From assembly GCF_963678635.1 (NCBI RefSeq), contig NC_087065.1, forward strand, positions 6,287,209 through 6,351,208: a DNA stretch of 64,000 nucleotides, read 5' to 3'. Shown here in pieces: positions 34,471 to 46,693 of the stretch. Under the pieces are notes generated by a model. That model saw only the letters and a program-made list of their open reading frames with translations, was not told the origin of the DNA and ran no database searches. The number at the start of each line of letters is the position of its first letter. The first letter of the stretch is position 1. This DNA is from Symsagittifera roscoffensis. Taxonomy: Eukaryota; Xenacoelomorpha; Acoela; Convolutidae. Made by a program: the position numbers and the translations under genes.

Positions 34471-34800
34471 AGACGAATTAGGCCATGATAAACATATTTG
34501 GTCATCATAATAAACCTTGTAAAACTACTTGTTACGCTGTGAAATTGATGCTCGTGTAAGTTGGGAGAAAAGAAAAAAGAGCATTTGTCTTTAGATGACA
34601 ATGTTGAGGACTGTGCGTTGTTCTCGTTTGCGAAAAGACGAGAAACTGGCCAAGACTCCTTCGGATACTCTCTGTACAACTCCTCCACTTCGGGGGGTCA
34701 CTCCTACAAGTGTGTAGTTCCCGAGAGTATGTGGAATCTAGAGGGGGCGATCTCAATACAGGAGGCATGCGTGCAGTTTTCGATATTTAAACAAAACTAA
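34471..34800 (+). other. repeat remnant followed by an 80-codon ORF of unclear status
   Basis: 34471-34505 (GCAGACGAATTAGGCCATGA) repeats the interior of the 31315-31473 MITE. The stretch 34561-34800 is open in + (FSFAKRRETGQDSFGYSLYN and onward) and also in - frames. No splice site or family is convincing, so a real exon is unproven. Confidence 0.2.
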
Positions 34801-34980
34801 AAATAGTCAACAAAAAAAATCACCTAATTTTTCAATTTTTGATGAAAAAAGTTAGTGATATGAGTAATTGTGAAAAAGTTAGAATCAGTAATATTATTTT
34901 AGTTTATTTCTTAACAAAAATGGAATCGATTTTAACATTCGATTTTAACATTTTAACAAAGTTCAATATTTGTTTTAAAG

Positions 34981-35282
34981 ATTAGCGGATTTTTTTGGGT
35001 AGGGGGGCTGACTAACTAAAGTATCTCCCTTTGGTACTATTTTAAGCAGTAGCGGGGGGGGGGTTGGGAGCGCGTGCCAAAAAACGCAATTTTTTGGTTT
35101 TTTGGTCAAAATTTTCCAAAAAGTGCCAAAAAACGGCGAAAATGCGGCGCAGAAAATGGGGTGTTTAAGGTGATAAGGGACAGCTCGGAAAATCAGTTTG
35201 GTCAACCTAAAAAAAAGGTCGACAAACTTTTCGAATTTTTTTTGAAAGTCCGCCCCCAATCGAGAAAATCCTAGATCCGCCC
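34981..35282. mobile_element. hAT-type MITE copy, damaged ends
   Basis: Left end ATTAGCGGATTTTTTTGGG and right end TCCTAGATCCGCCC correspond to the TIR of the 19493 element. The interior shares TTTTGGTCAAAATTTTCCAA and GGCGCAGAAAATGGG blocks in the opposite orientation. A further piece of the family (GGACCCTAAAATCTTTC) lies at 35315-35350. Confidence 0.7.
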
Positions 35283-35392
35283 AAGTCTTTAGGACAATCA
35301 ATTTTTGGCTAGCGGACCCTAAAATCTTTCAAAATGCGCCTGTGGTGCGTATCTAGTTTTATACTATTTTTTGGAGGAAGGGGGAAGGGGGA

Positions 35393-35457
35393 AAAACGTG
35401 ATTGACTGAAAAACGCCCTGAAAAACGCGATTGACCCTGAAAAACGCGATTGACTTT
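35393..35457. repeat. short tandem repeat TGAAAAACGCGATTGAC
   Basis: Units of about 17-22 bp (TGAAAAACGCGATTGACC) are repeated about three times, with a shortened first copy. Confidence 0.8.
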
Positions 35458-35980
35458 GCTCTTATTTAACAAATTTGACTTTGTTCCTGATTTTACTGCT
35501 AAGAGTTTGAATCACAGAACTAGGGGTGTTTTAAATCACAGCTTAAATAGATCGTAAAAAAATCTGAATCACTAAACTAATTCTGTATCTTGGCTCAAAA
35601 GATTTTATAGTTTGACCCAGAGCTGCAGTAGTTTTCATATTTTCTTCAGACATTCCGTTTTTTTTCAAAAACACGTTTTCATTTGAATTGGAACCATCAA
35701 AAAAGTTCCGTTTAAGGTGTCAATTTATTCCACTTAGGAAAAATGCGAGGGTGGGGGCTTACAGATTGAAGAAAGAAGCAAGTAATAATCATTTATTTGA
35801 TTGAGATTGAAAACTACACAAATAAATGCCATCGGAACAGCCGATTTGTCTCTTTGGTAAGTTAATTCACGTCACAATACTTCTTTTCAGTCTATGTTAA
35901 ACAAGATGTTGTAAGCCATTGGTGTAGTTACTTTGCATCAATGAATCAAAAAGATCTTTTGTCACAACCTTACTTAGAAG

Positions 35981-36304
35981 CAGTAGCGGATTTAGGGGGA
36001 CCCCTGCCGACCCAAAGGGTCCCCCCTTTGTATTATTTTGAGATATCCATTTTTTGATGACGGGGCCTAAAATTTTTCTAAAGGCGCCATTGGCGCCAAT
36101 ATATACTAATTTTGAGGGGGGAGCGCGCGCCAAAAAAAACGCAATTTTTTTGGTCAAAATTTTCCAAAAAGTGCCGTTTTTGACCTTTTTTCACAAAATT
36201 TGGTCGAATTAGGAATCTACAAATTTGGAAGACCTCAGAAAATCAATTTTGAAAATCTGCACCCCCCCCCCCTCCCCGTCGAGAAATTTGTAGATCCGCG
36301 CCTG
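35981..36304. mobile_element. hAT-type MITE, 324 bp, with 8 bp target duplication
   Basis: Left end CAGTAGCGGATTTAGGGG, right end GTAGATCCGCGCCTG. The flanks CTTAGAAG (35973-35980) and CTCAGAAG (36305-36312) match at 7 of 8 bases. The interior shares GGACCCCTGCCGACCC and GGCGCCATTGGCGCC with the 19493 family. Confidence 0.85.
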
Positions 36305-36312
36305 CTCAGAAG

Positions 36313-39289
36313 TCTTAGAATCGAAACCTTAGATGCATCAAACAGACAAAACGAACGAACGACCCTCTCTCCAAATCCAGATTTGGAGAAATTTAGACCA
36401 GAACAAGGGCTCTGTTTGTATAAGTGTGATTATTTCTAAAAGTTGTGGACTTGTTGTTTAGAATCTCAATTCTTCTTCTGACATTGAAAAAAGCGAAGTT
36501 CAATTATTCGGACAACTGATGGATTTGACAGCAGCTTCATCGAGCAACATTAACCATAAACTCGCGCAGTTTTCCTTTCCTCTTAAATTAAGTTTTTCCC
36601 CTATTTAAATCGAATCTAATTAACTCAAATCAATCCATCACTGCTAAAAAACTATTTTTGCATGAGAAATAACCAGCTACCCGTCAGAACATGTGGCCAG
36701 GTCATTCTCCTTTCGGCAAATAGCGATAATCGCCTCCACCGCTTGAACTTATTTTTTTAAACGTGAAACAGTTCAGACAAACAAACAAATTACACATTGA
36801 GGTAAATCTCAGGCTTTTCATAAATAAAAGCTTTAAAATAATGGACATCGACAAATCTAGCATATATGAAAAATAATTTAAAGCATTTTCTGATTTTGAC
36901 ATCACGACATTTATGATATCTTCCAAATTTGGTTTTCTTAACTGCTCCTACTTTCGAACAGAGCGGAATATTTATGCTTGGTGTGTTTTTTTATTCAATA
37001 CATTTTCGGCGATCGTATTGATGGTATTCAACAAAAAATATTTATGGCCCATTGATTGTATCAACTTCCTGATATCAAATATAAAAAATTATAAAAGACT
37101 TCCTGATATTAAATTCAAAAACTGACTTACCTCAAGTCAACTTTTTGCACTCTTTTTGCAACTTTTTGGGAGTTTAAAAACTGCCAATTTCGCCATGCTC
37201 TGGACTAATTTAAGCGCGCTTTGAAGACTTTACACATAATCCTGAAGGCGTAATGCAAACTATTTATGCGTGGCGAATTATCACGCTCAACAAAATTGTT
37301 CCAAATTGAACTGAGGCTAGCCTAGCGGTCGTAAAATTTTCGTACGACTCAAATAATCGAACTTGATTTTTGAAGTTGTCCAAATTTTGTAGTTTTTCTG
37401 TTTTTTTCCCCAAAAACTTTGATACGGATTAAGGGAAAACAGAACCTTCAAGGCTTTACCCTGATATACGAGCAGTCTTGTTTTGAAACTGGTAGTGAAA
37501 ACTATTCAAAATCCGTTAATATTGAGCAACCATGTTACCAAGAAAAACTTTGAGTTAAAACTTCTGATTAAAAGGTAAAGAATTGGTGACCAAATTTAAC
37601 ACAGCGTAAGCTTTTCTCAATTAAAATTGAAATGAGATACATTTTCTTTGAAACTATCAAAGCTGCAATCATTGACAACCAATCTTAGACTTTTTCGGAG
37701 TTTTTTTGCAAAACTATCCGGCCACAGACAGTTTTGAAACAAAAACACGAGTAATCAGCAAACAGAATTTATGCAGTTTTGGGCGGGGGACAAAAAAGGC
37801 TCACATATGAATCAAATTTCATCAAGTTTTGAGTTATATCTTAAATAACAGTCTAGAAGTAACCTAATGGTCGCGTTCAGCGGAATTTAGTCAAAACATG
37901 GGGAGTTGCACCCAAAGGACTGATTTCATTAATCTTCGCTCTGGATAGAAACGCATCAAAGCAATCACTGCAGAAGTTTTTTTTAGAATTTTTCTATTTT
38001 ATGTTACTTTTGATGGCTGGCTTCACTATCTCGTAGTCAGTTTCAAATTTTTCGACGTACCGTTTTTCCATGTTTAGCGAAATACTTTCTTCACATTTCG
38101 CCTATATCGTATACTGCAAGGATTAAAAATCGTTTTTCACTTGTTTTGGAACTCAGTATTTATTTCATGAAAATTGAAATTAGCGACACAATAGGGGGAT
38201 GCTGTCAGGGTTCCCAGGATTGCGAATTTGTCATCCGAAGAAGAATACCGAATTCTTTTAGTTTTGTGATTCTTATATTTGTTGTGATTTTTATAAAGCA
38301 TACCGGGTTACCAAAACGTGTCTGAGCTAATTCTAGTAGTGGTTACAGTGTCAAAAGGAGCAGCCTACCCACCCATGGGTCAAGCGTCAACATTCCTTGT
38401 CACTTTGAACTCCACTGACTAAACCATTAGGAAGTCCCTCAGCGTTTTGGTTTCTTTCTCCAAACCTATTTAAATCAGAATATCAGGAACTAGCGTGGTA
38501 TTCGAAATTATTTCACTAATTCTTTATCACATTACCCAGTCAAAAACATATTCGAGTTTCATAAATTAGGAACAAATAAAAAGCAACGTAAGTAAAAGTC
38601 AAGAATCAGGTGATTGGGATTCAGTCATTTCAGAACGAGAAAATTGACGCCTGCAAAGATTAAACCGGAGTTGATAAAAATTAACCTGATATGAGGTTAC
38701 GGGTCTACATGAGGACCTAAACTAAGCTGCTCTTTCGACCCCTTGTTTTTCTAAAAAAAAATCTTTAAAAGTAGGTTTATCTTTTATCGTGCCGATTACG
38801 CATTTACCGTTCAAACCTGTACTAAGGAGAATCTCTGCAGAAATAAAATAACTGCCCTGGATTCTTCGGTTCATGTGCTCAAGTTCTTTCATAGCCTCAA
38901 TTAAAAATTTTCGGTGCTAGAAATGGCGGCACTCTGATCTTCGAAAATTTTTTGTTGAAAAAACTATCTATCAAAAAACAAATCTCTCAATCTATCAATT
39001 TGCAATCTGCCCCATCGGCCACAGCCGTTTCACACACACATACTTAGTTTTTTCGAAATAAAATTTGTAAGACCTTGAGCACATGTACCGAGGAACCCAG
39101 TGCAGGTAGTTTTGATGAGCAGAGAAATTCCCTCGCAAAACAGGTTGCGAAAAATGCCTGTATACTCGGCACTTTCAATGATAAAATTGCTTTCGAAAAT
39201 TTTTTTTTTAATTTATGGAGCCAAGGGAACGAAAACGCTGTTTTGTATTAGAATACAACAGACGCGTTGTCAGTCTTCAGACCAGTCTT
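36313..39289. other. non-coding; two dispersed repeat fragments
   Basis: No gene supported. 37446-37490 carries a dispersed repeat (ACCCTGATATACGAGCAGTC) found again at 49090 and 50850. 38580-38700 resembles the arm of the foldback element at 40757-40860 (shared ATTAAACCGGAGTTGA). Confidence 0.5.
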
Positions 39290-40870
39290 TTTGAGTCACT
39301 TTCATCTCCGATTCAGTCGGTGCAGGTGTTAGTTTTCACAATCTGGTTCGCTTGATCCCAAACCATCTGACTCTTTTTACTTCTATCCACTTTATACTTT
39401 ATTCTTACTTATCAAGACTTTTCCTAGGATAATGCGACGAAGGGACTTCTGATTGTAACCTAGGTACTATGATATTTTCGACCTTCTGATTATTGCACAG
39501 GCATCAAGTGCACCTCTCATTAATTAACTCAAATAATCCTAACTGAGAACACACTTTTATCATCAAATTATGTTTTGAATTTTCTCCGTGTAACTCCCAA
39601 CTTACAATCTGTTTTGAGTACCCGGGTTAACCTCCATAAAAGAAAATGCTTATCTTACAATACCATACAACAAAAAAGCTTGTCATTAATTTCCATACAT
39701 TAAATTTATGAAAAAGTTAATAAAATTTCAAAAAATCCTTGAAAAAAGATTCGAACTAGTTTCTGCGGCTATTTGAATCAAATAAAACAGTCTGGTGACA
39801 AAAAAAAATCTATGTTTCTTTTTTTGGAAAATTGTTTGACTAGCACTTTTTTGATGGCGAAAAAAAATATTTCCAAGTAAAATTGAAATCGCTCCAATTG
39901 TTTTTGTTTCTTTTTGTTTCAACCACAAATCGAATTTTGTACTCAAACAAATATTTTTCATAAAAAAAATTTTTTCGTGCAATTTTTCTTTTTTTATCTG
40001 CATAACGTAGTCCTGGATATAGAAAATTTGATTTGTTTTTTCATTTTTTCTCGATAAATTTTTTCAAACACGCTGAAAAATCCTGTTTTTTTTTGTGTGG
40101 CATGTTTATATATGCCTTGATCAATGTCTGATAGTTTGCAAATTCTAATTTTAAAAACAATCATCTTTGAAAATTTTTGTCAATTTTTAAAAGTTTGATT
40201 TTTTCAGTAAATGATTTGTGAAAGAATTCTTACACAATTCAGGATGTTTCCAAAGCATTGTAAAAGCCAGAAGATCAACCCTTTGGTGATTCAACTTTTG
40301 AGTAAACCACTTTTGAGTTTAGTCACTTGTGTTCGGTCACGAACACATCCCAAAAATTTTGAGAAACCAAATTAAAAAAAAACACTTATTTTTGTTCATG
40401 AAAAAAAGCTTATCCTACAATTTTCTTTTTTTAAAAAAAAATGCTTATCTTAGAGTTTCCTTAACATTTCTGTATCTATGGAATTGTACGAAATTGTATG
40501 AATTTTTCATTTTTGAAAATTGTAGGACAAGCATTTTTGTCAAACTGGGTATACTGAAGGGACATCTGCCATTTCAATTAGCGTCGCACTTGCTTTCATA
40601 ATTCGGAACACCGTTATCTAGGTGGACAACTGATTAATTTTTTTTGGTTTTTCTTTCTTCTCTAATAATGATAAGAAGGTCAATGTTACAGTCAGGAGGC
40701 CTTTCATCACATATTTCAGTCAAAAAAATCCCAGAAATTTTCTGGATATGAAAGAGTAAAGTGTAACGCGGATAGAAGTAAAGAGAGTACGATGGTTGGG
40801 AATCAAGCCAATCAGATTGAAAAAACTAACACCTGCCTAGATTGAACCGGAGTTGAAAGAAACTCTCGTT
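39290..40870. mobile_element. foldback element with arms of about 220 bp
   Basis: The arm 39300-39520 (GGTGCAGGTGTTAGTTTTCA, CTTTTTACTTCTATCC) reappears in reverse complement at 40600-40860 (GGATAGAAGTAAAGAGAG, AAAAACTAACACCTGC). Between the arms sits a separate TIR element at 39621-40549, so the foldback was probably split by that insertion. No ORF. Confidence 0.6.
39621..40549 (+). mobile_element. 0.93 kb TIR element, family 'CCCGGGTT', copy 2, nested
   Basis: Left end CCCGGGTTAACCTCC, right end (reverse complement) CCCAGTTTGACAAAAATGC; both continue into AATGCTTATC/GTC-TACAATT. TA on both sides (39619-39620, 40550-40551) suggests a TA target duplication. The reverse-complement relative is 17512-18415. 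No long ORF, so non-autonomous. Confidence 0.7.
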
Positions 40871-41527
40871 TTAGTGAGTAGAGTCACAATTATGATTCTA
40901 TGGCCCATTTGAACAGTGCGACTAAATGGTGCTCGCTCTTGAATCAGGAGCTTCAATTTCTCTTGATATGAAATTTTTGTTCTTCGTTTCATGAAGATGT
41001 TTGATTAGCGAAAATAACCATCTGCTCGAGTCTTTTTTTTTTTCACTGTTCTCAGCTGAGTTGAAAATTGAGTTTCTTTTGTTCTCATGGTTGTTTTCTT
41101 TGATTGAAATTTTAGAGCAACAGCATAATCTGTTCCTTGCATATTGGATTTCCATTCGAGAGGAAACATAAAGAACTGTTAAACTAATGTTTTTTATCTG
41201 ATTATCTTTGTTTCTTCTCTTCTCTTTTCCAAAAAGCTGTAACCTGATTAAGATAAATTTTGATCAAGCAGTAATAAATTGACAAATGTAGGTTTCTTTT
41301 TTATCAAAAGTTATTAAAATCCCTTTTCTCAGAATTTTAAATTTGAAATACTCAGTGTTTAATAATCAATATATTGATCAATTACAGCCTTTTTTTTTAC
41401 CAAAATATCTCATCGCGGTTGTATCCTGATGCTACAAATTCCCCGTTTTGTGGTTTCTTTCTGGTTGTTTCAATTTCATTGTTCAGTTTGAATAATTCGT
41501 TTATGTCATGCTCGAAATTAATATTAT

Positions 41528-41584
41528 CCAATCAGATTGTTCCACATTCGGCTGTAATTGTACACGACATTTCCACTGACGTCA
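41528..41584 (+). promoter_or_regulatory. ERSE-like element and CRE-like site upstream of BiP
   Basis: CCAAT (41528-41532), nine bases, then CCACA (41542-41546) matches the ER stress response element CCAAT-N9-CCACG except for the last base. The palindrome TGACGTCA at 41577-41584 fits a CREB/ATF-type site. Both lie 210-270 bp before the BiP ATG, where ATF6 and NF-Y control is expected for this gene in animals. A strong donor (TTCTT/GTAAGT near 41597) and an acceptor (TTTGATTCAG before GTAAAATG) suggest a 5' UTR intron between this site and the ATG. Function is inferred from pattern and position. Confidence 0.6.
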
Positions 41585-41795
41585 AGAGAATTTTCTTGTA
41601 AGTTGGATACAAAACTCAATCTTGAAAACAGAAAAGCCATAACATTTTTACAGAAAACTGAATTCAATTGAGAAATTTAATAAAAAGAGACATATTGTTT
41701 CGCTGTTATAACGAGTCATTCTTTGCATTGTTATAAACAATCTTCTTCTGAAAAACATTTCGTGATTGAAAAACTCATAATTTGATTCAGGTAAA

Positions 41796-43766
41796 ATGAA
41801 AACTATTTTCCTTCTTGCCCTCTTTGTCGTGGGTGCCTTCTGTGAAGAGGCAGCTGAAGAAGACACCGAGAAGAAAAGCGACGTAGGAACCGTAATAGGA
41901 ATAGATTTGGGAACCACCTACTCATGTGTGGGGATATTCAAAAATGGACGAGTTGACATCATTGCCAATGACCAAGGTAACCGAATTACACCATCTTACG
42001 TCGCCTTCACTTCGGATGGCGAGCGATTAATCGGCGATGCGGCCAAAAATCAGCTGACGAGCAATCCTGAGAATACTGTCTTCGATGTCAAGAGATTGAT
42101 TGGTCGAAACTGGGGTGATGACACGGTTCAGAAAGACATCAAACTTTTCCCTTTTACAGTAACTCAGAAGAATGGTAAGCCTCACGTGCAAGTGAAAGTA
42201 AGTGGAGCCGATAAAGTTTTCTCCCCGGAAGAAATCAGTGCAATGGTCTTGTCCAAGATGAAGGAAACGGCTGAATCGTACCTTGGAAAAACAGTGAAGA
42301 ATGCTGTCGTGACTGTCCCTGCATACTTTAACGATGCCCAGAGACAGGCCACTAAAGATGCGGGAGCAATCGCTGGTCTCAATGTGATGAGAATAATCAA
42401 CGAGCCCACTGCAGCAGCAATTGCATATGGTTTGGACAAGACTGACAAGGAACAGAATATCTTGGTTTTCGACTTGGGAGGTGGAACATTTGATGTGACT
42501 CTTCTCACGATTGACCAAGGAGTGTTTGAAGTACTCGCAACTAATGGTGACACTCACTTGGGAGGTGAAGATTTCGATCAGAGGGTTATGGAACATTTCA
42601 TCAAACTCTACAAGAAGAAGACTGGAAAAGATGTCACGAAAGACAACCGAGCAGTACAGAAACTCAGACGAGAAGTTGAGAAAGCCAAGAGGCTCTTGTC
42701 ATCTCAGCATCAAGCACGAGTGGAAATCGAATCGTTCTTCGATGGTGAAGATTTCTCAGAAACGCTGACCCGTGCCAAATTTGAGGAGCTGAACATGGAT
42801 CTCTTCCGAAACACCATGGCTCCTGTTAAGAAGGTTTTGGAAGACGCTGATTTGCAAAAGCACGAAGTTCACGAAATTGTTCTTGTCGGAGGATCAACTC
42901 GAATCCCTAAAGTTCAGCAGCTGATCAAGGAGTTCTTCAATGGCAAAGAGCCTAGCAAGGGTATTAACCCCGACGAAGCCGTTGCATTTGGTGCTGCAGT
43001 TCAGGGCGGAATTTTGAGCGGAGAATCTGATACTGGTAATTTGATCCTTCTCGACGTGTGTCCGTTGACTCTTGGAATCGAAACTGTCGGTGGTGTGATG
43101 ACAAAACTGATCCCAAGAAACACAGTTGTGCCAACAAAGAAGTCGCAAATCTTTTCCACTGCCCAGGACAACCAACCGACCGTCACAATCCAAGTTTTTG
43201 AAGGAGAGCGACCCATGACAAAAGACAACCACCAGTTGGGCAAGTTCGATTTGACCGGAATTGCACCAGCGCCCAGAGGTGTACCCCAAATTGAAGTCAC
43301 ATTTGAGATGGATGTGAACGCTATTCTTAGGGTATCAGCCAAAGATATTGCAACTGGCAATGAAGAAAAGATCACAATTACGAATGACCAGAACCGACTA
43401 ACACCCGAAGATATCGAGAGAATGGTCAAAGAAGCCGAAGAATTTGCGGCAGAAGATGCTAAGGTAAAGGCTAAGGTAGATGCTAAGAACGAACTAGAAT
43501 CATACGCATACAATTTGAAAAATCAAATCGAAGATAAGGAGAAGCTCGGAGGCAAATTAGACGAAGACAACAAGGCAACAGTCACCAAAGCAGTAGATGA
43601 AGCAATTAGCTGGTTAGAGTCAAACCCGAACGCGGAGACTGAAGAGATCCAGGAGCACAAGAAGGCACTAGAAGAAATTGTGCAGCCTATCATTAGCAAA
43701 TTGTACGAGGGTGCAGCACCACCTCCGCCCGAAGGGGGCGAGGAAGCTCCTCATGACGAATTTTAA
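41796..43766 (+). CDS. HSPA5: ER chaperone BiP (GRP78), Hsp70 family
   Basis: A complete 656-residue ER Hsp70 in one uninterrupted frame. It binds unfolded proteins in the ER lumen in an ATP-dependent cycle. Residues 1-16 are a signal peptide ([16 protein letters not shown]), followed by an acidic stretch. The nucleotide-binding domain shows IDLGTTYS (36-43), [11 protein letters not shown] (224-234) and [15 protein letters not shown] (361-375). The linker [10 protein letters not shown] is at 418-427, the substrate-binding domain follows, and [14 protein letters not shown] leads to the tail. The tail is HDEF (653-656) instead of KDEL or HDEL, a likely ER retrieval signal variant. The ATG follows a good acceptor (TTTGATTCAG), so a 5' UTR intron is probable. 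Length and domain order are normal for BiP. The codons look well used and the gene intact, unlike everything around it. Confidence 0.98.
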   Translation: MKTIFLLALFVVGAFCEEAAEEDTEKKSDVGTVIGIDLGTTYSCVGIFKNGRVDIIANDQGNRITPSYVAFTSDGERLIGDAAKNQLTSNPENTVFDVKRLIGRNWGDDTVQKDIKLFPFTVTQKNGKPHVQVKVSGADKVFSPEEISAMVLSKMKETAESYLGKTVKNAVVTVPAYFNDAQRQATKDAGAIAGLNVMRIINEPTAAAIAYGLDKTDKEQNILVFDLGGGTFDVTLLTIDQGVFEVLATNGDTHLGGEDFDQRVMEHFIKLYKKKTGKDVTKDNRAVQKLRREVEKAKRLLSSQHQARVEIESFFDGEDFSETLTRAKFEELNMDLFRNTMAPVKKVLEDADLQKHEVHEIVLVGGSTRIPKVQQLIKEFFNGKEPSKGINPDEAVAFGAAVQGGILSGESDTGNLILLDVCPLTLGIETVGGVMTKLIPRNTVVPTKKSQIFSTAQDNQPTVTIQVFEGERPMTKDNHQLGKFDLTGIAPAPRGVPQIEVTFEMDVNAILRVSAKDIATGNEEKITITNDQNRLTPEDIERMVKEAEEFAAEDAKVKAKVDAKNELESYAYNLKNQIEDKEKLGGKLDEDNKATVTKAVDEAISWLESNPNAETEEIQEHKKALEEIVQPIISKLYEGAAPPPPEGGEEAPHDEF

Positions 43767-44077
43767 ACTAGAACTCAGGCCAATATTTTCCCAACGGTGC
43801 GCTAAGTTATATCAGAATTCAACGTTTGAATTTAAACTAACCCCCTCCCTTTGCTAAGGGATATAGTTCCAGTTTAAGGTGTGAAAATGAAAACCAAATG
43901 GTATATGTTAAAATATGACAATTTTTGTATATGCATAATTTGCTTATTTGTTGTACACTGAGTGTAAATTGAGTATTTGTCTCGAAGCGCAATCCATGTC
44001 AAGTTGTACCAGAAAATTAATTTGGAAGATAATTAGTTGTTTTGGTTATTGTTTGATTTCAAATTTAATGATTTGAT

Positions 44078-44083
44078 AATAAA
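44078..44083 (+). terminator. polyadenylation signal of BiP (candidate)
   Basis: AATAAA about 310 bases after the BiP stop codon, in AT-rich 3' sequence; the first canonical hexamer seen in a sensible position. Confidence 0.5.
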
Positions 44084-44520
44084 TTTTTCAACAAAGCTTG
44101 AGGCATCAATTGAAGTTGCGGATTTATAACTGATTTTTTGGCTGCCATTGTTCGAAAATTTTTCATGGCATCTTTTTTGCCGGCTGATGCTGGTTGTCTA
44201 CCTGCTGGTTGTCGTATTGGTGGCAGTGCGTTTAATACAGAAGCGTATTTTACTGTGGTTGTGTTTTTCTACTGTTTTTGTGATACTAATTTTTTTCTAA
44301 AATTTTTTTAAAATTTATTAGCTGCGCCTTTTTTCGCCATTTTCTGCGTAAAAACAAACCCCTTAGCAAATAATTTCTTCCGGATGATTAGAGTACTCGG
44401 TGAAAAAGTATCCATTTGTTTAAGACTTAAGTCGGTTGCTGTGCAATAAGCACGAAAATTGGACACTTGTCATTTTATCAAGAAACCATTTTTTGTTATT
44501 TTCAACTTCTTTCGTTCGAG

Positions 44521-44687
44521 TGGCGGAGGGTCGATTCATTGTGAAGAGTGATGGTGCAATCAAAGTTAATCTTAAAGCCTTAATTTCAAACGAACCGGGT
44601 ATTCTAGAAACCAAATTTTATAAGTTTCAGATCCCAGCACGTCTGAAAGAGCGTGCATATAGAACATCAGTTACTCGAACCCATTGG
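44521..44687 (+). CDS. orphan exon candidate
   Basis: Open from an AG at 44519-44520 (TTCTTTCGTTCGAG) to a donor TGG/GTAACT at 44688. It encodes about 55 residues (AEGRFIVKSDGAIKVNLKAL, EPGILETKFYKFQIP). The composition looks coding and starts with a 2-base lead. A possible following exon at 44934-45044 (after CTTGTCTTCCAG; LFQNWATIVND) matches in phase 0 and stops at 45042. No start codon or other exons are found and the family is unknown. It might be a remnant of a gene or a chance ORF. Confidence 0.3.
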
Positions 44688-45221
44688 GTAACTTTTTTTG
44701 GTCATTGTTTTGCATATCAACATAAAAGTAAAGCAGAAGTGGAAAAACTAAAACACCCGAGTCAAAAATTCTTTCGATCGATTTTAGCAAGCCTTAGTTG
44801 CCTTTGAGTCAACTTTGAAGGAAGTTTCTGACTTTTTGTTTTTATAGCTCTTCTACTTAATTTTGATGAAACCGATTGAGACTTAATTTAATCTGTTTCA
44901 AAATTTGAGAATGTGTCTTTTCTTGTCTTCCAGCTCTTTCAGAACTGGGCAACCATCGTGAATGATTTGCTTGGCAATCATATTTTTAATGATTTGCTTC
45001 ATTTATCTTGCGGTTTATTCCTTTGCTGTACACTTTTGTTCTGATGTTGAGTAGACTGCTTCATTTAGCCGACAAAATTAATTGACGGTTTATATTATTA
45101 GTTAGAGCTAATTAATATATTTTTCAGTTTTTTCAAGCGTTATTTTTTGGCTTGTATAACTATCTGCGTGTTTTTTTTGTCGCTCGTGGATAATCTAGCA
45201 TATCCCATTACCTGCGCTTTT

Positions 45222-45345
45222 TTTTGTGCCGACCACGGACTTGGGAGGAAGACGACATTAAAGGTTGTTTTTAATGCGAACTTTGAATGAGGCGTCATGC
45301 TGAATCATTTTAAGTCGTGATTCGGATCCCGAAAAACAAATGTCA
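45222..45345. repeat. diverged fragment of the 33-34 kb repeat
   Basis: GACCACGGACTTGGGAGG and TTTTAAGTCGTGATTCGGATC resemble blocks of the 415 bp repeat at 33055-34190. Highly diverged. Confidence 0.4.
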
Positions 45346-46691
45346 ATAAAAAGGTTCTCGTGCTGCAAAAAAATGGCTTTGATTATTTTTACTTTTCAAA
45401 TTATATTCCTATAAGGCTGGTTACAGAAACACCTAATTGTTTAACCATCGTCAATTTAAGCCGAGGTAATTCTTCAATTTTAGATATTAATTCATTCGCT
45501 AGACAAGAAAAACTTCCCGCAAAATAACAAAACATGAGCACCAAAAGGTTTAAATTTGTTTTCACTTTATTTGTTTCTGCATATTGAGCTCTTTGTGTTC
45601 TAAATTTTGCAATGCTGAAATGATTGAAACATTCTGTGCATAGCGAACGTTTAATTGTTTGTTTTATTTTAACAACTTTCGAAGAAAGTGACGTAAAGTT
45701 TGCTAGGGGTAGTTTTTTTGCCCTGACCTATTTCGACTTCTCAACTAAACATTACTTAAGTCTTTCCTAATATCATCTGAAAACTACTGATGTCTTCAGC
45801 TCAAAATTCAAAAGATATCCAAGCTTGCAGACGATTAGCAAGCTTCATCAAATTGGAATATAGACTTTTTTGTCGGGTCAAGAACTTTTTTAACAGAATC
45901 TTTTGGTATCTAGGTTCATAATGAATTCAAGTTTCTCAGCATCTCCGGCATGCTTATACGCCGGGAACGGGAAATCTCCAGGGTTCGAAGCTGACCAGGA
46001 CCTGCTTTTTCAACTGAAAATATCCAGGTTCACAACAAGTTGTTTGTCTAAAACGTAAGTGATTATGCTTCGTGGGCTTAGTTGCCACATCTTAAACTTG
46101 TTTGTTTTTGCTTGACGTAATTTTTATGGAGTTGCTTATAGTACTTTGATTTAGTGCTGCAATAGCGACTTTGACTTCGTATATTTTCTTTTTTGATTCG
46201 CTTGAAAATTTCGTTCAGCTTGGTCAAAATGGGTTCTTTCAAAAAAAGTTATGCTTCCCTAGGGATCACTCACAATGCAAAAAGAATTAGATTACAATTT
46301 ATACAGTCAAGTTATTCACGACATCAAGGTTGTTTTTGCTTATACAGTATTCAGCCAAATTTTTATTCGCTGAGTTGAGGCTTGATATTTTAATTTGAAT
46401 TTTCCTTAAATTTCCTTGCTTGTTTTTCTGGAAGTGTTTCTCCGCAAATAGAACTGCATTCCAGGCAACATTTCGAAGTTTTTTAGTGTGTTTAAAAAAA
46501 ATCGTTTTTTATCATTTTGAACAAAATAATGAAAGTGTGAAAGTTTGCAGTTGGGCCATGTAGGATAATTAACGAGCGATATATTTCGTGCTATTATCAC
46601 CTAAGCGAAAATTTAATCCGGCTGAGAGATCATTCCGAAGTGAATCGAAGCATTCTAGTTATCCTTATTATTACGATATGATTATGCTAAA
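45346..46691. other. non-coding, no gene seen
   Basis: AT-rich sequence. A short GGTTCGAAGCT at 45978 looks like a tRNA box B but has no supporting arms. Nothing else is supported. Confidence 0.5.
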
Positions 46692-46693
46692 TA

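Noticed and set aside
42027-43513. Long minus-strand open frames opposite BiP
   Set aside because: They are shadows of the BiP reading frame created by codon bias.
45970-46005. GGTTCGAAGCT as a tRNA box B
   Set aside because: No box A at the right distance and no foldable arms.
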